Positions 50,982 to 62,655 are shown, numbered from the stretch's first letter. The stretch is 64,000 nucleotides of DNA from Diacronema lutheri (GCA_019448385.1 JAGTXO010000009.1:1116001-1180000); one strand, 5' to 3'. Numbers and translations: made by a program. The notes: generated by a model not told the origin, from the letters alone.

Positions 50982-52166
50982 CTACACGAGCACGTCGCCA
51001 GTCTCATTGCCGCCATCGCGCCCCGCCCCGCAGCCGTCGTCGCCATCGCTCGCCGACGGTGCCCATCGCACGAGCTTTGCGCAGCGGAGCGCGTGCGCCC
51101 AGAGGCTCACCTTCACGGTGTTCACCTGCACGCGCTCGCTGTACGCGCGGCGCCTGCGCAGCGCGCTCGAGTAGTGCCGGTACTTGCCACCCAGCTCGCA
51201 CGGGCTCGAAAAGCCGTACAGCGACACGCTCGTGCACCAGCCGAGCGCAAGCCAGACGCCAAGCGCGCCCGTCAGCCCGCCCGTCCCAAACAGCGCGTAA
51301 AACGTGCGCAACAGCTCGGGCTCGACGAGCACGCGGCGCAGCGGCGCGCGCAACGCATATTCGAAGGTGGTCTCGCGCTTGCACACCTGCACGTACAGGC
51401 CGCCCGCGCCTCCTCGGTCGCCGCCTGCGCGCGCGTCGGGCGGCAGCTGGCGGCCCGCCCACATCGCGTTGAGAATTCGAACGGTCGTGCGCCTGCCCGT
51501 CATCGGCGCGAAGCGGCCGCCGGCGGGGTGGTCATTGAAGCGGAAGACGGCGTCGTGCGCGTCGATCTCAACGCCGCGCCGACCGGCCGAGATGCTCGGC
51601 GCGCCGCCGACGACCGCGCACGTGCCGTACCGGCGCGGCCGGCCGATGGCGGCGACGGCGGGCGTCGCGACGCCCGCGCTGGCCGCGCGCGCGGCGTATG
51701 CAACGTACGCGCGGACAGCAACGTCGAGCGCGCCGCCGCGCGCGCTCCGGTCGTGCGCGCGCACCGCCGCCGCCCACTCGGCCGAGTTGGCGCGCGGCGT
51801 CGTGCCGTTCCACAGCACGGATGGCAGACGGCGGACGTGCCGCAGCGCGCTGGCCCACGCGCATGCATCAAGGTGCACGTCGGGCGAGGCGCGGCCCTGG
51901 ATGCCCTTGCTCAACGCGTACTGTGCGTTCACGCGCACGCGCGCCGCGCAGCCCGCCGCGTCGCCCTCGAGCACGTCGAAGGCGCCGACGAGGCGCGGCG
52001 GCGCGCGCGGCGCGCGCGCGCGGCGCACGTCGCGCGCGCGCAGCTGCGCGGCGTCGGAGAAGAGCCGGCGCGACGCATTGAGGCACTCGGCGAGCGCGCG
52101 CGCGCGCGCCCCGCGTTGCGCCGCGCACGCCAGGCCCAGCGCCACGAGCGCGCGCCGAACTCCCAT
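50982..52166 (-). CDS. Sialyltransferase-like glycosyltransferase (GT29)
   Basis: 394 residues from the ATG at 52164-52166. The leader VRRALVALGLACAAQRGARA could be a signal or Golgi anchor. Sialylmotif L is YGTCAVVGGAPSISAG...VEIDAHDAVFRFNDHPAGG and RRTTVRILN (about 180-225). Sialylmotif S is TGGLTGALGVWLALGWC...SLYGFSS (about 293-320), and a KYRHYSS segment after it supplies the His of the C-terminal motif. The invariant Cys of L and S are present, the usual NSG is VGGAPS here. It would transfer a nonulosonic-acid-like sugar from CMP donor in the Golgi; the sugar in algae is often KDO-like or unknown. It diverges from the gelsolin-like gene with 91 bp between start codons. Confidence 0.83.
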   Translation of the reverse strand: MGVRRALVALGLACAAQRGARARALAECLNASRRLFSDAAQLRARDVRRARAPRAPPRLVGAFDVLEGDAAGCAARVRVNAQYALSKGIQGRASPDVHLDACAWASALRHVRRLPSVLWNGTTPRANSAEWAAAVRAHDRSARGGALDVAVRAYVAYAARAASAGVATPAVAAIGRPRRYGTCAVVGGAPSISAGRRGVEIDAHDAVFRFNDHPAGGRFAPMTGRRTTVRILNAMWAGRQLPPDARAGGDRGGAGGLYVQVCKRETTFEYALRAPLRRVLVEPELLRTFYALFGTGGLTGALGVWLALGWCTSVSLYGFSSPCELGGKYRHYSSALRRRRAYSERVQVNTVKVSLWAHALRCAKLVRWAPSASDGDDGCGAGRDGGNETGDVLV

Positions 52167-52257
52167 GCGCGACACTCGAAACCGGCAGACACCTTCCCCT
52201 TCTGACTTTTGTCTTGTTTCTGCTGGTTCGAAAATTTCAAGCAACACCCAGTCTGCC
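52167..52257. promoter_or_regulatory. 91-bp divergent promoter
   Basis: Separates the start codons of the GT29-like gene and the gelsolin-like gene. It has a T-rich stretch (gacttttgtcttgtttctgc, about 52204-52223), unusual for the region. Confidence 0.55.
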
Positions 52258-55200
52258 ATGATCCGCGAGAGGCGGGCGCGGCCCGACGCGCGCGCGGAGC
52301 ACTGCCACGTGTCGATTCCGCGGACCGAGTCGCGGGCGAGCACGCCGACGCAGCCCGGCGCGGATGTCTTCATCGTCTTGATTGATTCGCACCTCTGCGC
52401 GCACACATTTGAGCTCACATGGTCGCACTTTGTCGGCATAGACGCGCACGTCGGGACGGAGACGGACGCGGCGCCGGCGCTGCTGCGCAACCCACCCGCG
52501 CTGCCGCGGCCGGGTCTATTCGCGTGGCTCAACCCGTCGCACCCGCAGCAGGTCGGCCGGCTGCGCGAGGCCCTCGAGGCCTACCTGCGCGCGCTCCTCG
52601 ACGAGTGGCTCGCGTGCGGCCACTCGGTCGAGGCGTTCCTCCTGCTCTTCCCGGGGCTGCGCGGCGCCAAGGGGTATGGGCCGACGAGCGCGGACGGGCT
52701 CGACCAGCTGGTGGGCGAGCCGAGCGCTGCGCTGCCCACCATGCGCGCGCCCATCCGCCACCCGCACCGCCAGGCGGACGAGCCGCACAGCCCGGCGCCT
52801 ACGCCGCGCGGGCGCGGCGCGCTCCTCATGTCGCCTCCGTCCGCGCTCCGCCGCGTCGGCCGCCATTCGCTCGGCTCGGCGCGCGCGCAGCGCGGTGGGC
52901 GCGCGCCGCGCGCGTCGGACGCGGCCGCACTCGCCGTGCTCACGCACGCCGTGCTCGCCGGCGACGATGGTGGCGCCGCGCTCGACCGGCTCCTTGGATG
53001 GGCGGCATACCAACGTTCGCTCCGCGCGACGACGGGCGGCGGGCGCGCGGCGCGCGGTTCGCGCGGCGGCGGCGGCGGCGGTGGCGATGATGATGGCGGC
53101 GGCGGCGGTGCGTCGAGCAGTGGTTGCACCGACGGCAGCAGCGGCGACGAGGGCGGCGACGGCGGCGGCGACGACGAGGCGCGCGCGCGCGCCGTCGAGG
53201 GCTCGTCGCCGGCGCGGGCGCGTGCGCGCCCGCGCACCGCTGGCGTGGGCGAGCCGTTTGGCGATGCGGCGCTGCCGGACCAGCCGGCGGTGCAGGCATG
53301 GCGCGTGCAGGACTTTTGCGCCGTCCGGCATGCACTTGAACGCGGCGAAGGCGGCGAAGGCGAAGGCGGCGAAGGCGGCAGAGCCGGCGGCGGTGAAGGA
53401 GGCGGCGGCGGCGACGGCGCGGGCGCGTCCGGCGGCGCGTCCGGCTCGGGCGATGCGAGCGGCGCGTCCGGCTCGGGCGGCGCGTGCGTGACGCTGCTCG
53501 ATGGCGATGTCTACCTCTTCCTACAGACAGCATGGCTGCCCCAAGGCAGCGCCAATTGCCGTCCAGCATGGCGGCTCTATTTGTGGCTCGGCTCGCGCGC
53601 GCCCGCCGACAAGGCCGGCAGCGCGGCCGTGCTCGCCGTGCAGTTGCGTGCGGCGCTCGGCGGCGACGCGCCCGCCGTCAGCCGCGAGGAAGAGGGCAAC
53701 GAGTCGGACGACTTCCGCGCGATGCTCGGCGGGCGCGTGCGCGTGCGCCGCGGCGCGTCCGCCGCGTCCGGCTGGCGCAGTCGGCCGCCTCCGGAGCCGC
53801 GGCTCCGGCTGTTGCGCGTGCGCGCGGCGACGAGGGTGTGTGCGCGGCGCGCCGACGGCGCGGCGGGCGGCGGCGACGGCGGCGGCGACGGCGGCGGCGG
53901 CGGCAGCCTCGGCCGCGTGCACGAAGAGTCGGCGCGCGGGGCGGCGTCGCTCGACGAGCGCGCGGCGCTCGTGCTCGACGGCCGCGCGGCGGTCTTCCTC
54001 TGGCTCGGCGGCATGGCGCGGCTGGCGGACAAGGCGGCCGCGCTGCTCGTAGCGCACAACGTGCGCGCGGCCGACCGACGCGCGCGCGTGCCGATGCACA
54101 TCCTCACCGAACGCGAGTGCCCTGCGCTGGCGCGCAGCGCGCACGATGAGGCGCCGGCCGCGCCGGCCGGCGCGGCGTCCGCGCCGCTCCGACCAGCCGC
54201 GGCCGCGCGCGCGGCGGCCGCGGCGGCGAGCGCGGCCTCCGCCGCCGGGCGCAGTGCCGACGACGAGGCGATCGTCGCCGCGTTCCGCGCGGACCTGGCG
54301 CAGGCGACGCGCGACGCGCAGCGGCTGGGCGAGCGACGTTCGGACCGGCGCTCGGGCGCGCCTCAGGCCGTTTACCGGCTGCAGGTCGTGGCGGCGGGTG
54401 CGGCGGGCGCGGCGGGCGCGGCGGGCGCCTCGTCGGTGAGCGGCTCGGCGCCAGCGTCGCCCACTGCGCGGCGCGTCGACGCGCGCGGCGGTGCGGCGAC
54501 GTCGCCGCCGGGGATGGCGCGGCCCGGCCCGCCGCTCGGCGCGCCGGCGGCGGCGTGCGGCGCGTCGACGCACGCGTCGCCCGTGCGCTCCGCGTCGGCT
54601 GAGGCGAAGTGCGAGCCGCCACCACGTCGGCTCGGCGCGGCGCGCGCGGTGGCGGCAGATGCGCCGTGCGAGCCGCGCGAGCCGCCCGCGTCGCCGCCAT
54701 CGACGGGCCGGCGCGCGCGGCCGGACGCGCCGCGGCTGGACGCGCCGCGGCCGGACGCACCGCGGCTGCAGCTGCTGCGCGGGCGCGGCGCTGTCTCGTC
54801 GCTCTCGGCATCTCTGCTCAGCGCGCACGGCTGCATCGTCCTCGACTGCGGCGGCGCCGACGTGTTCGTGTGGGCGGGCAGCGGCGCGTGCGGGTACACG
54901 CGCTGGGCGGCGACGCGCCTCGCGCGCGCGCTCCTCCGCGCGCGCGGCCTGCGCGGCGCGCAGCCGAACCGCGAGCCGAGCGGGTACGAGAGCGTCATCT
55001 TCCAGTCCAAGTGGGACGGGTGGGCTTGGCCCGCGCCAAGGGTGCTGCTCGGCGCGCCGCCCGCCGTCGCGAGCGGCGCGTGGGTGCGTGCCGCTGCACC
55101 CGGCGCCGCGCCGAGCGGCGGCGCTGCGTGCGACGAGAGCCAACGGCTGCACGCGGATGTCCACACGATGGCCGCCGCGCTCGCCGCGCTCGTGCGCGCG

Positions 55201-56709
55201 AGCGCGGCGCGCGCCGACGACGCGCCGGCCGGCGCGCGCGCGCGCGACGCGACGCCGGTGGCCGCGCCTACGCGCGCGCCTCCGCCGCCGCCCCCGCCGA
55301 GCCATGCCGAGCCGACGAGCCATGCCGAGCCGACGAGCCATGCCGAGCCGACGAGCCATGCCGAGCCGACGAGCCATGCCGAGCCGACGAGCCATGCCGA
55401 GCCGACGAGCCATGCCGAGCCGACGAGCCATGCCGAGCCGACGAGCCATGCCGAGCCGACGAGCCATGCCGAGCCGACGAGCCATGCCGAGCCGACGAGC
55501 CATGCCGAGCCGATTGACGGCACGGGTGGCGCGCCCGGCGGCGGGGTGGGCGGCGGAGGCGGCGGCGGCGCGGGTGGCGCGCCCGGCGGCGGGGTGGGCG
55601 GCGGAGGCGGCGGTGGTGGCGGCGGCGGCGCTCACGACGACGACGACGCCGCGCACCCGCCGCCTGCGCAGCGCCCGGCGGTTGCCGGCACGAGCGCTCT
55701 GTACCATGACCTGCTCCGTCTCGCCCTGCCGCACAGCCCGCATGCAGACGAGGCGAGCCCACGCGCGCATGGCGCGGACGAGCGCACCGGCGCATTGGAT
55801 CCGGCGGCCGCTCGCCTCGCCGCAGTTGCGCCCAGCGCGCTCGGCACGCCGCCGCCAGAGCCGCTGCGCTTGGCTGGCGCGGACGGCGCGTGGCCGGGGG
55901 CCGCGCCTGCCGCATGCGAAATTACAACGCCCCACTCGGACGCGCGCTCGTTGGCGGAGGCGAGCAGCGACGCTCTCGGCTCGGCCGCGCCCGACAACGA
56001 AGCCGACGGCGCGGGTGGCGAAGTGCGCGCGGTGCGCTGGGGGCGCCTTCGCCGCGGGCGGCGGACGGGCGCGCCGCGCGCGCGGTGCGGTGCGGCGGCA
56101 CGCACGCAGCGGCACGCCTCGTGTAGCGCCCGTGCCAGCCAGCCCGCCCGTCTCGCCGCGCCGCGGGCGTCCGCCAATGTTGCCGCAACCGCCCCCCGAC
56201 GCGCCCGCCCCCCGCCGCGCCCGCCCCCCGCCGCGCGGCGTGCTGCACGCGCACAGGTGCATGCGTGGCTCCTCTCCGATGGGGGCGCGTTGCCGCTGGG
56301 CGACGACGACGTGGGCGTCTTCTTCTCGGGCTCGTGCTACATGTGCTTGCACACGCTGCCAGTCCGGCGCATCCGGACGGGCGCAGAGGACGAGGACGGG
56401 GCGGATGCGCGCGGCGATATTGGCGCCGAAGCGGGCGGCGCTGACGGCAGCGCAGCGGACGCGGGCGCGCGTTCGGTGCTCTACTTCTGGAAGGGCGCGG
56501 ACGCGAGCCGGCACACCTTCCTCACATGGCGCCTTCAGATGGGCGCGCGGCTGCGCGACTCTGCGCTGCGCGTCACGCCGCCCGTCGAGGTGGTCGTCGA
56601 GCAGCACTGCGAGAGCGCCGCCTTTTTTTTAATGCTCAGCGCTGCGGGCACGGCGCAGGCAATTCTCGAGGGAAGCCACCCGCTCGGTGGCGGTGGCGGC
56701 GGCGCAGGC

Positions 56710-56756
<47 letters not shown>

Positions 56757-59700
56757 GCGCTCACCCGCACGCTCGCCCGCGCGCTCGCCTGTGCGCTCGC
56801 CCGCGCGGCCGCGCACGAATGGCGCCTCCTCGCCCGCGCGGCCGCGCGCGGCCGCGCGCAGCGCCGGCGGCGGCGGTGGCGCGGACGGCGACGGCGTGGA
56901 CGACGATGCGGTGAGCGAGGCGACGACGGCAATCGCCGAGGCGTCGGGCGCCTTCGTCGCGTGCACGCGCGTGCTGCAGGTACGCGCGCAGGTCGCGGCG
57001 GGCACGCGCGACGCGCGCGGCGCACGCGTCCCGTCGGCTGCTGCGTGCTATGGCGCGCGCGAGCTGGGCCGCGAGGGCGCGGCGCTGCTGCTGCGCGAAC
57101 TGGGCGCGGACTGCGTTGTCGTCGTCGCCGCCACCGCGCGCCTCGTCGCCGCCGTGCACGGCGCGCGCGCGCACGCATGCACCATCGCCGCGGCGCGCGC
57201 GCACGCCGTCCGGCTGTCACGTCTCTGTCCGGCGCATTTTGCGCTCGCCGAGCTGGACGAGACGGCGGGCTGCGCGCCGGCGCTCGCGCGCGTGCGCGCC
57301 GCCGTCGACGCCGGCTGGGCTGTCGACGAGGCAGCCGCGTCAGCGTCCGCGCTCGGTCGCGGCGCGCCGGGCGCGCGCGCGCCGCCATCGCCGTTGGCGG
57401 TTGTCGGCGGTGCGCGCTGGCCCGTGCTGCCGCCGCTGAGCAGCATGGCGTGCACCGCGTCGGCTGCGATGGCGGCGTTGCCGTTACCGCCGTGCACGCC
57501 TCCCGCCCTCCTCTTCCGCGCGTGCGCGTGCGGCCGCGCGCCGCGGCTCGTCGAGCTGACGAGCGAGGCGCGCGCGCGCTCCGCGCCAGCGCGCACGCCG
57601 CGCGCGGACGACGAGGTGGCCTTCGACCAGCTCGAGCAGGAGGAGCTGCTCTCGACGGGTGCGTACATCGTCGCCGTGCCCGCCGTCGACAGCGCCGACG
57701 AGACGGCCGGCGACGGCGTGCGCGGCGATGCGCGCGCCGGGCGCGCGCGCGTGCGCGGTCGGCTTTTCGTGTGGGCGGGCGCGCACGCGCCGGCGGAGGA
57801 CGAGGCGCTCGCGCGCGCGGCGGCGTGCGCGCTGCTCGCGCGCGCGGCCGATCCGGACGGCGGGGGCGTGCGGTGCGTGCTGCAGGACTATGAGCCACCG
57901 GACTTTACGATCCTCTTCCATGGCTGGAGGCCGCGCCCGCGCGATGCGGACGAGCTCGAGCGGCGCGCGAGGCAGCGCAGGCGGCGTGCCGGCCTCGCGG
58001 GCCGGCTGCTCGACGTGCACTATTCGTCCGTCGACTGCGCGCCGGCGGCGGGTGCGCCAGCGGCTGACGCGCTCGTGGGCGAAGCGGCGGGCGAAGCGGC
58101 GGGCGAAGCGGCGGGCGGCGCAGCACACGGCGCAGCACACGGCGCGGCGGAGGGCGCGGCACACGGCAGCCATCGTGCGGCAGACGGCAGCCATCGTGCG
58201 GCAGACGGCAGCCATCGTGCGGCAGACGGCAGCCATCGTGCGGCAGACGGCAGCCATCGTGCGGCAGACGGCAGCCATCGTGCCGACGCATGCGCGCCCT
58301 GCGGCGACGCGTGTGGCCTGGCTGGAGGCGGGTCGGGCGGCGGGTCGGCCGCGTCGGACGGCACGATCGGCTGGGGCGGGGGCGTGGCCGGCGGACCGCG
58401 CGTGCGCGCAGACGCGGGCGTCGGTATCGACGGCGGCGGCGGCATTGGCGACGGCGCGCACGGAGGCGGCGCGATCTTCTCGCACGGCGAAGTGTTCGAG
58501 CAGGTGGAGGTGGTTGGACTCGTTGCTTTTGTCTCGTCCTGCTCGATCGCTCGCGGCGTGCGCGCGGCATCTGAGCGCGTGCTGCAGCTGCTGCGCGCGC
58601 AGCGCGTGCCGTTTGCGGCCGTCGACCTCGCGACGCAGCCCGACCAGACGGCGACGCTCCGGCTTCTCCTCGCGCAGGCGGGTAAGCGCAGCGTGTGTGC
58701 GCTGCCTGCCGGCTGCGGAGGCGGAGACGGAGGCGGAGGCGGAGGCGGAGGCGGAGGCGGAGGCGGAGGCGGAGGCGGCGTTGGGCGCGGAGGCGGCTGG
58801 CGGCCTGGCGGCTCCGGCGGTGGCGGCGCACGGTGGCACGCGATCGGGCCCGGCGCGGCGCCGCACTCGCCCGGCGCGAACGGCGTGGTCGCCGCCGGTG
58901 CGGCGCGCGCGCGCGCGGGCGGCATGTTGTGCGCGTCGCTGCCCGTACCCTTCGTCTTCGCCGACGGCAGGCCGGTCGGCGGGCTGGCCGAGCTGCAAGC
59001 GGCGTGCGACCAGGACCCGCGCAGCCTCGCCGCGGCACTCTCGACGCGCGGCTCGGCGCAGCTCGTCCGCAGGGGCGCGCTGCCATCGCTGGGGTCGCTC
59101 GCGCCCGCCGACGTGACGCACCGCGGCTGGCTGTACAAGGAGGGCTCTTGGCTGCGCACGTGGCGCTGGCGGCTCTTCGTGCTCCTCCGCTCGGGCCTGC
59201 TCGTCTACTTTCGCACCGACCGGCCGTCCGAGGTCGCGGCGGGCTGCATCGACCTCGCGCGCTGCGAGCTACCGCGGCTGCCACGCGTCGGCTTTCACTT
59301 TGAATTGCGGCTGGGCCATGGCGGCCGCGCGTACCTGCTGCGCGCGGCGGACGGGCGCGAGCTCGCCGAGTGGGTCGCGCAAATCGGCCGCGCGATGGCC
59401 AGCTGCGCAGATGCGGCGCTGCAGGCGGACGCGGACGACGCCAACGACGCGGCGGACGACGCCGACGCGCGCGGCGCCGGCGGCGGCGCCGGCAGCGGCG
59501 CCGGCGGCGCGCGCCCGGGCCCGGCGGGCGGCGGCGGCGCGCGCGCTCCGCACGGTCCGGCGCGCGCGCGCGACGCGGCGACGCGCCGACCGGGCGTCTT
59601 CGCGTCGAGGCGCGTGCGCGACGCAGCACCGATGATCGCCTCCTTGCTCGGCAGGAGCGGCGGGCGCGCGCCGGCCGGAGGCGCGGTGGCGGGCGAGGGC

Positions 59701-60146
59701 GGCGAGCGAGGCGGCGCGGCGCAACCGGACGAGGCGTCGAACACCTTCTTCTTCCCGCTGCCCGCTGGCTATTATGCGAGCAGGGTCGGGCTCACGCCCA
59801 ACCCGCGGGCCGCCGCGGCGGGCGCGCGCCCGTCTGCGCGCGCGTCGGCCGCGCAGGCGGCGGCGGCTGCGGCCGCAGAGGCGGCGGAGGCGGCGAGCGA
59901 GGTGGCCGCGGCCGCGGCCGCATCGGCGGCCGGCCCTGCCGGCGCAGACGGCGCTGGGCGCCAGCCCACCGCCGACGGCGCTCGCCTAAGCTATGACCCG
60001 CTCAACGCATCTGCGACGCCGCCTCGGCTTCTGCTCGCTACAAGGCAGCAGCCTCAGCCCCGACCCCAGCCGCAGCCCCGACCCCAGCCCCAGCCTCAGC
60101 CGTCGCAGCAGCCGCCTCCGCCACCGCCGCCACCGCCGCCACCGCC

Positions 60147-60177
<31 letters not shown>

Positions 60178-61486
60178 CCGCTTCCGCCGCCTCCGCCGCT
60201 GTCCATCGGGGAGCACGCGCAGGCGCTACCGCACAGCGTGCAAGCGCAGGCGCATTCGCCACACCGCGCCAACAGCGCGGACGCACGCACGGGGGCCGCG
60301 CGCGCCGCCACGCCCGCCGCCGCGCCCGCCGCCGCGCCCATCGCCGCGCCGCGCGCGATCGAGCGCGCGGACGCGGCCGCCGAGCGCGCGCGGCCCCGGC
60401 ACGCGAGCGGCGCAACGGGCGACGACGCGGCGGTCGCGCGCGCGCGCGCGCGCGCGGCGGTGCGCGCGGCCGAGCGGCAACGCGTCGCGGATGCTGCTGC
60501 GCACGTGGCGGGCGGCACGCCAGCCGGGCACGTGGCGGGCGGCACGCCAGCCGGGCACGTGGCGGGCGGCACGCCAGCGGTTGGCGACGCGGACGGCGCG
60601 CGAGCGCGCGCCGTTGGCGCGACGTCGCCCTCGTCGCCCTCGTTGCCGGCCGTGCCGCGCAGCTGGGCGACAGCGCCCCCGCCCGGCTTGCTCGTCGACG
60701 CGTCTTTGCCAACGCGCGACACGAGCCCCGCAGGTGGCCGACGGCCAAAAGCGGAGCGGTTAAGCACAGCCGACGGTTTCGCGCAGCTGTGGCTCAGCTG
60801 GCACGCGGCCGTGGCGGCGGGCGCGGCCGGCGACGCGTCGCTGCTCGTGCGCGCCGCGCAGCGCCGCGCAGCGCCGCGCAGCGCCGCGCAGCGCCGCGCA
60901 GCGGGTGAACGGGGAGGGAAGAGGGGAGGGAAGGGAGAGGAGAGAGGGGAGAGGGAAGGGAGAGGGGAGGGGAGAGGGGAGGGAGAGGGGAGGGGGGAGG
61001 GGTGAAGGCCTGCCGGCGCCAGCGCCTGGCCTCGGGCGCCGGCGCCAGCGCGCCTGGTCTACGCTCACCGCCCACCTCCGCCCACCTCCCTCCTCACCCC
61101 ACTTGCCGCGCACGCAGGAGGCGGACGCGTCCGCCAGCGGCGCGCGGGGCGCATCGCCGCCGCACGGCGCGCGCCGCTTCGTGCTGCTCGCCCCGAACGA
61201 CTGCCGCATGTCCGAGCGGGTGGCGCGCACGTTCGCGAGCGCATCGCCCCAGCTGCAGGCGCGGTGGATGCGCGCGCACGCGTGCGCGCTCAAGAGCGGC
61301 GTGCCCCTGCCGCTCGACGCCGTCGCGCTCGCCGCGGCGGAGCTGCGCACGCTGGCGGGCGCGGCGGTGGTCGTTGAGGGGAGGAGCGTGCGCGTGGGGG
61401 CGTCTGGCGTGGTGCAGTGGAGTGGGGTGTATGCGCTCGGAGACCTGTGCGCGGTCGTCGTCATCTCCGAGCTCCTGGTGCACTGA
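52258..61486 (+). CDS. Giant gelsolin/villin-like protein with thioredoxin-fold and PH domains
   Basis: join(52258..56022,56257..60846,61118..61486), 2,907 residues. Six gelsolin-like repeats are visible: G1 (about 340-480, LLDGDVYLFLQT...RLYLWLGS), G2 (about 515-617, AAVFLWLGG), G3 (about 834-920, CGGADVFVWAGSGA), G4 (about 1256-1380, VHAWLLSDGG...VLYFWKGAD), a weak G5 (about 1484-1590, ADCVVVVAATARLVAAVHGA) and G6 (about 1667-1820, RLFVWAGAHA, ending YEPPDFTILFHGW, the usual G6 end). Next is an SH3BGR/glutaredoxin-like domain (about 1997-2180, VEVVGLVAFVSSC, PVPFVFADGRPVGGL), a PH domain (about 2207-2304, HRGWLYKEGSWLRTWRWRLF) and a C-terminal domain in the last exon. Repeat-rich disordered linkers separate them. 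It probably binds actin at membranes with Ca2+ and lipid input. The first intron is in-frame, which hides it in a simple ORF view. Confidence 0.82.
55303..55512 (+). repeat. In-frame 18-bp minisatellite (SHAEPT units)
   Basis: About twelve perfect copies of agccatgccgagccgacg in the linker after G3 of the gelsolin-like protein. Confidence 0.95.
58157..58283 (+). repeat. In-frame 18-bp minisatellite (GSHRAAD-type units)
   Basis: About six to seven copies of ggcagccatcgtgcggcaga in the gelsolin-like gene, between G6 and the thioredoxin-fold domain. Confidence 0.92.
60503..60579 (+). repeat. In-frame 27-bp repeat (GHVAGGTPA units)
   Basis: Three copies of a unit containing gtggcgggcggcacgccagc in the gelsolin-like gene, near its C-terminal end. 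Confidence 0.9.
60855..61007 (+). repeat. 10-bp repeat and GGGA tract within an intron
   Basis: About five copies of gcgccgcgca (60855-60900), then a ggggaggga-rich tract to about 61007. The unit is not a multiple of three, in line with its place inside the proposed intron 60847-61117. Confidence 0.85.
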
Positions 61487-61548
61487 CATGCACTGGCACG
61501 CACGGGCATTGCACGCTTGCAGTGACGTTTTGAGACGTTGAGGTGACC

Positions 61549-62655
61549 ATGGAGGATTGGATCGCATGCCCGTGGTCGCCGGTTGGGCGTCGCGTGACGT
61601 TGTGTGCGCGTTGCTTGCGCTGCGCTGTCCGCGTTGGGGACGCCCTCGGCCGTGCTTCGCGTGGCCCCCGCAGTGAACTGGTCGTCGCCACCTGCCAAGT
61701 CTTGCCTGGCGCCTTTTTTCCAAACGGGGGGTCCTTGGACGCGGACGGATCGCCACGACGTGGGGCGACGCGAAAGTCCGCGCGCACGCCCTCATTGATT
61801 CGCGCCCTTCTCAACCGCGGCATCACCGCGAGCCTATCAGTACGCGCGTCCGCGCCGGCCCCTCCGCGCCGCGCGCTTCGCCACGCGCTTCTATGCGCGC
61901 CGCGCTCCGCGCTTCGCGACGATACAGCCGCGCGCGCGCCGGCGCGCCGCTCGGCAGTGGCGTACGACTACAGCGCAAAGTGCGTCATCCTGGGCGACAC
62001 GGGCGTGGGTAAGTCGAGCCTCCTCCTCGCCTTGACCGATCCGGGCCGCTTCTCCTCCTCGCATGACGTGACGATCGGCGTCGAGTTTGGCGCCAAAAAC
62101 GTCAGCTGCGAGGGCGGACAGGTGATCAAGCTGCAGATCTGGGACACGGCGGGGCAGGAGGCCTTCCGCTCGATCGTGCGCACCTACTACCGCGCCACCG
62201 CCGCCGCGCTCGTCGTCTTTGACGTCGGGCGGCGCGCGTCGCTTGCGTCGGTTGACTCGTGGCTGCGCGACCTGCGCGAGCATTGCGCGGTGCCGGCGGT
62301 GCGCGTGCTGCTCGTGGGCAACAAGTGCGACCTCGACGAGTCGCGCCGCGAGGTGAGCACCGACGAGGCGGCTGCCTTTGCCGCCGAGCGCGGGCTCGAA
62401 TTTGTTGAAACTTCAGCGCGCACCGGACGCAATGTCGCCGCGGCCTTCAAGGGCGTCGCGCAGACGGTGGTGGACGACGTGCTCGCCGGCCGCCTCGACC
62501 CGCTTGCCACGCCCTCGCAGGGCGTCAAACTTGGCCACTCGGTCGCCGCCGCAGCCTCGCGCCGGCGCGCGGACGACGACAACTTGCGGCTCGGCCAGCG
62601 CTCTGCGGCGTCGCGCGCCGTCACGCCCAATGGCGGGTGCTGTGTCGTCAGCTGA
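61549..62655 (+). CDS. Rab2-like small GTPase with an unusual N-terminal leader
   Basis: 368 residues if the ATG at 61549 is used. The GTPase begins at AYDYSAKCVILGDTGVGKSS (about 138-157; Rab2-like YDY lead-in). Other boxes are TIGVEFG (switch I), WDTAGQEAFRSI (switch II), RTYYRATAAALVVFDV, GNKCDLDE and ETSART. The C-terminus CCVVS can be geranylgeranylated. Typical Rabs start a few residues before YDY, so the 138-residue leader is odd. A splice acceptor-like cggcag lies at about 61951-61956, directly before TGGCGTACGAC; an upstream exon ending in A would give ATGGCGTACGAC, a normal Rab start. I prefer that as the more likely mature form but cannot place the exon. It would act in ER-Golgi trafficking. 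Confidence 0.82.
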   Translation: MEDWIACPWSPVGRRVTLCARCLRCAVRVGDALGRASRGPRSELVVATCQVLPGAFFPNGGSLDADGSPRRGATRKSARTPSLIRALLNRGITASLSVRASAPAPPRRALRHALLCAPRSALRDDTAARAPARRSAVAYDYSAKCVILGDTGVGKSSLLLALTDPGRFSSSHDVTIGVEFGAKNVSCEGGQVIKLQIWDTAGQEAFRSIVRTYYRATAAALVVFDVGRRASLASVDSWLRDLREHCAVPAVRVLLVGNKCDLDESRREVSTDEAAAFAAERGLEFVETSARTGRNVAAAFKGVAQTVVDDVLAGRLDPLATPSQGVKLGHSVAAAASRRRADDDNLRLGQRSAASRAVTPNGGCCVVS

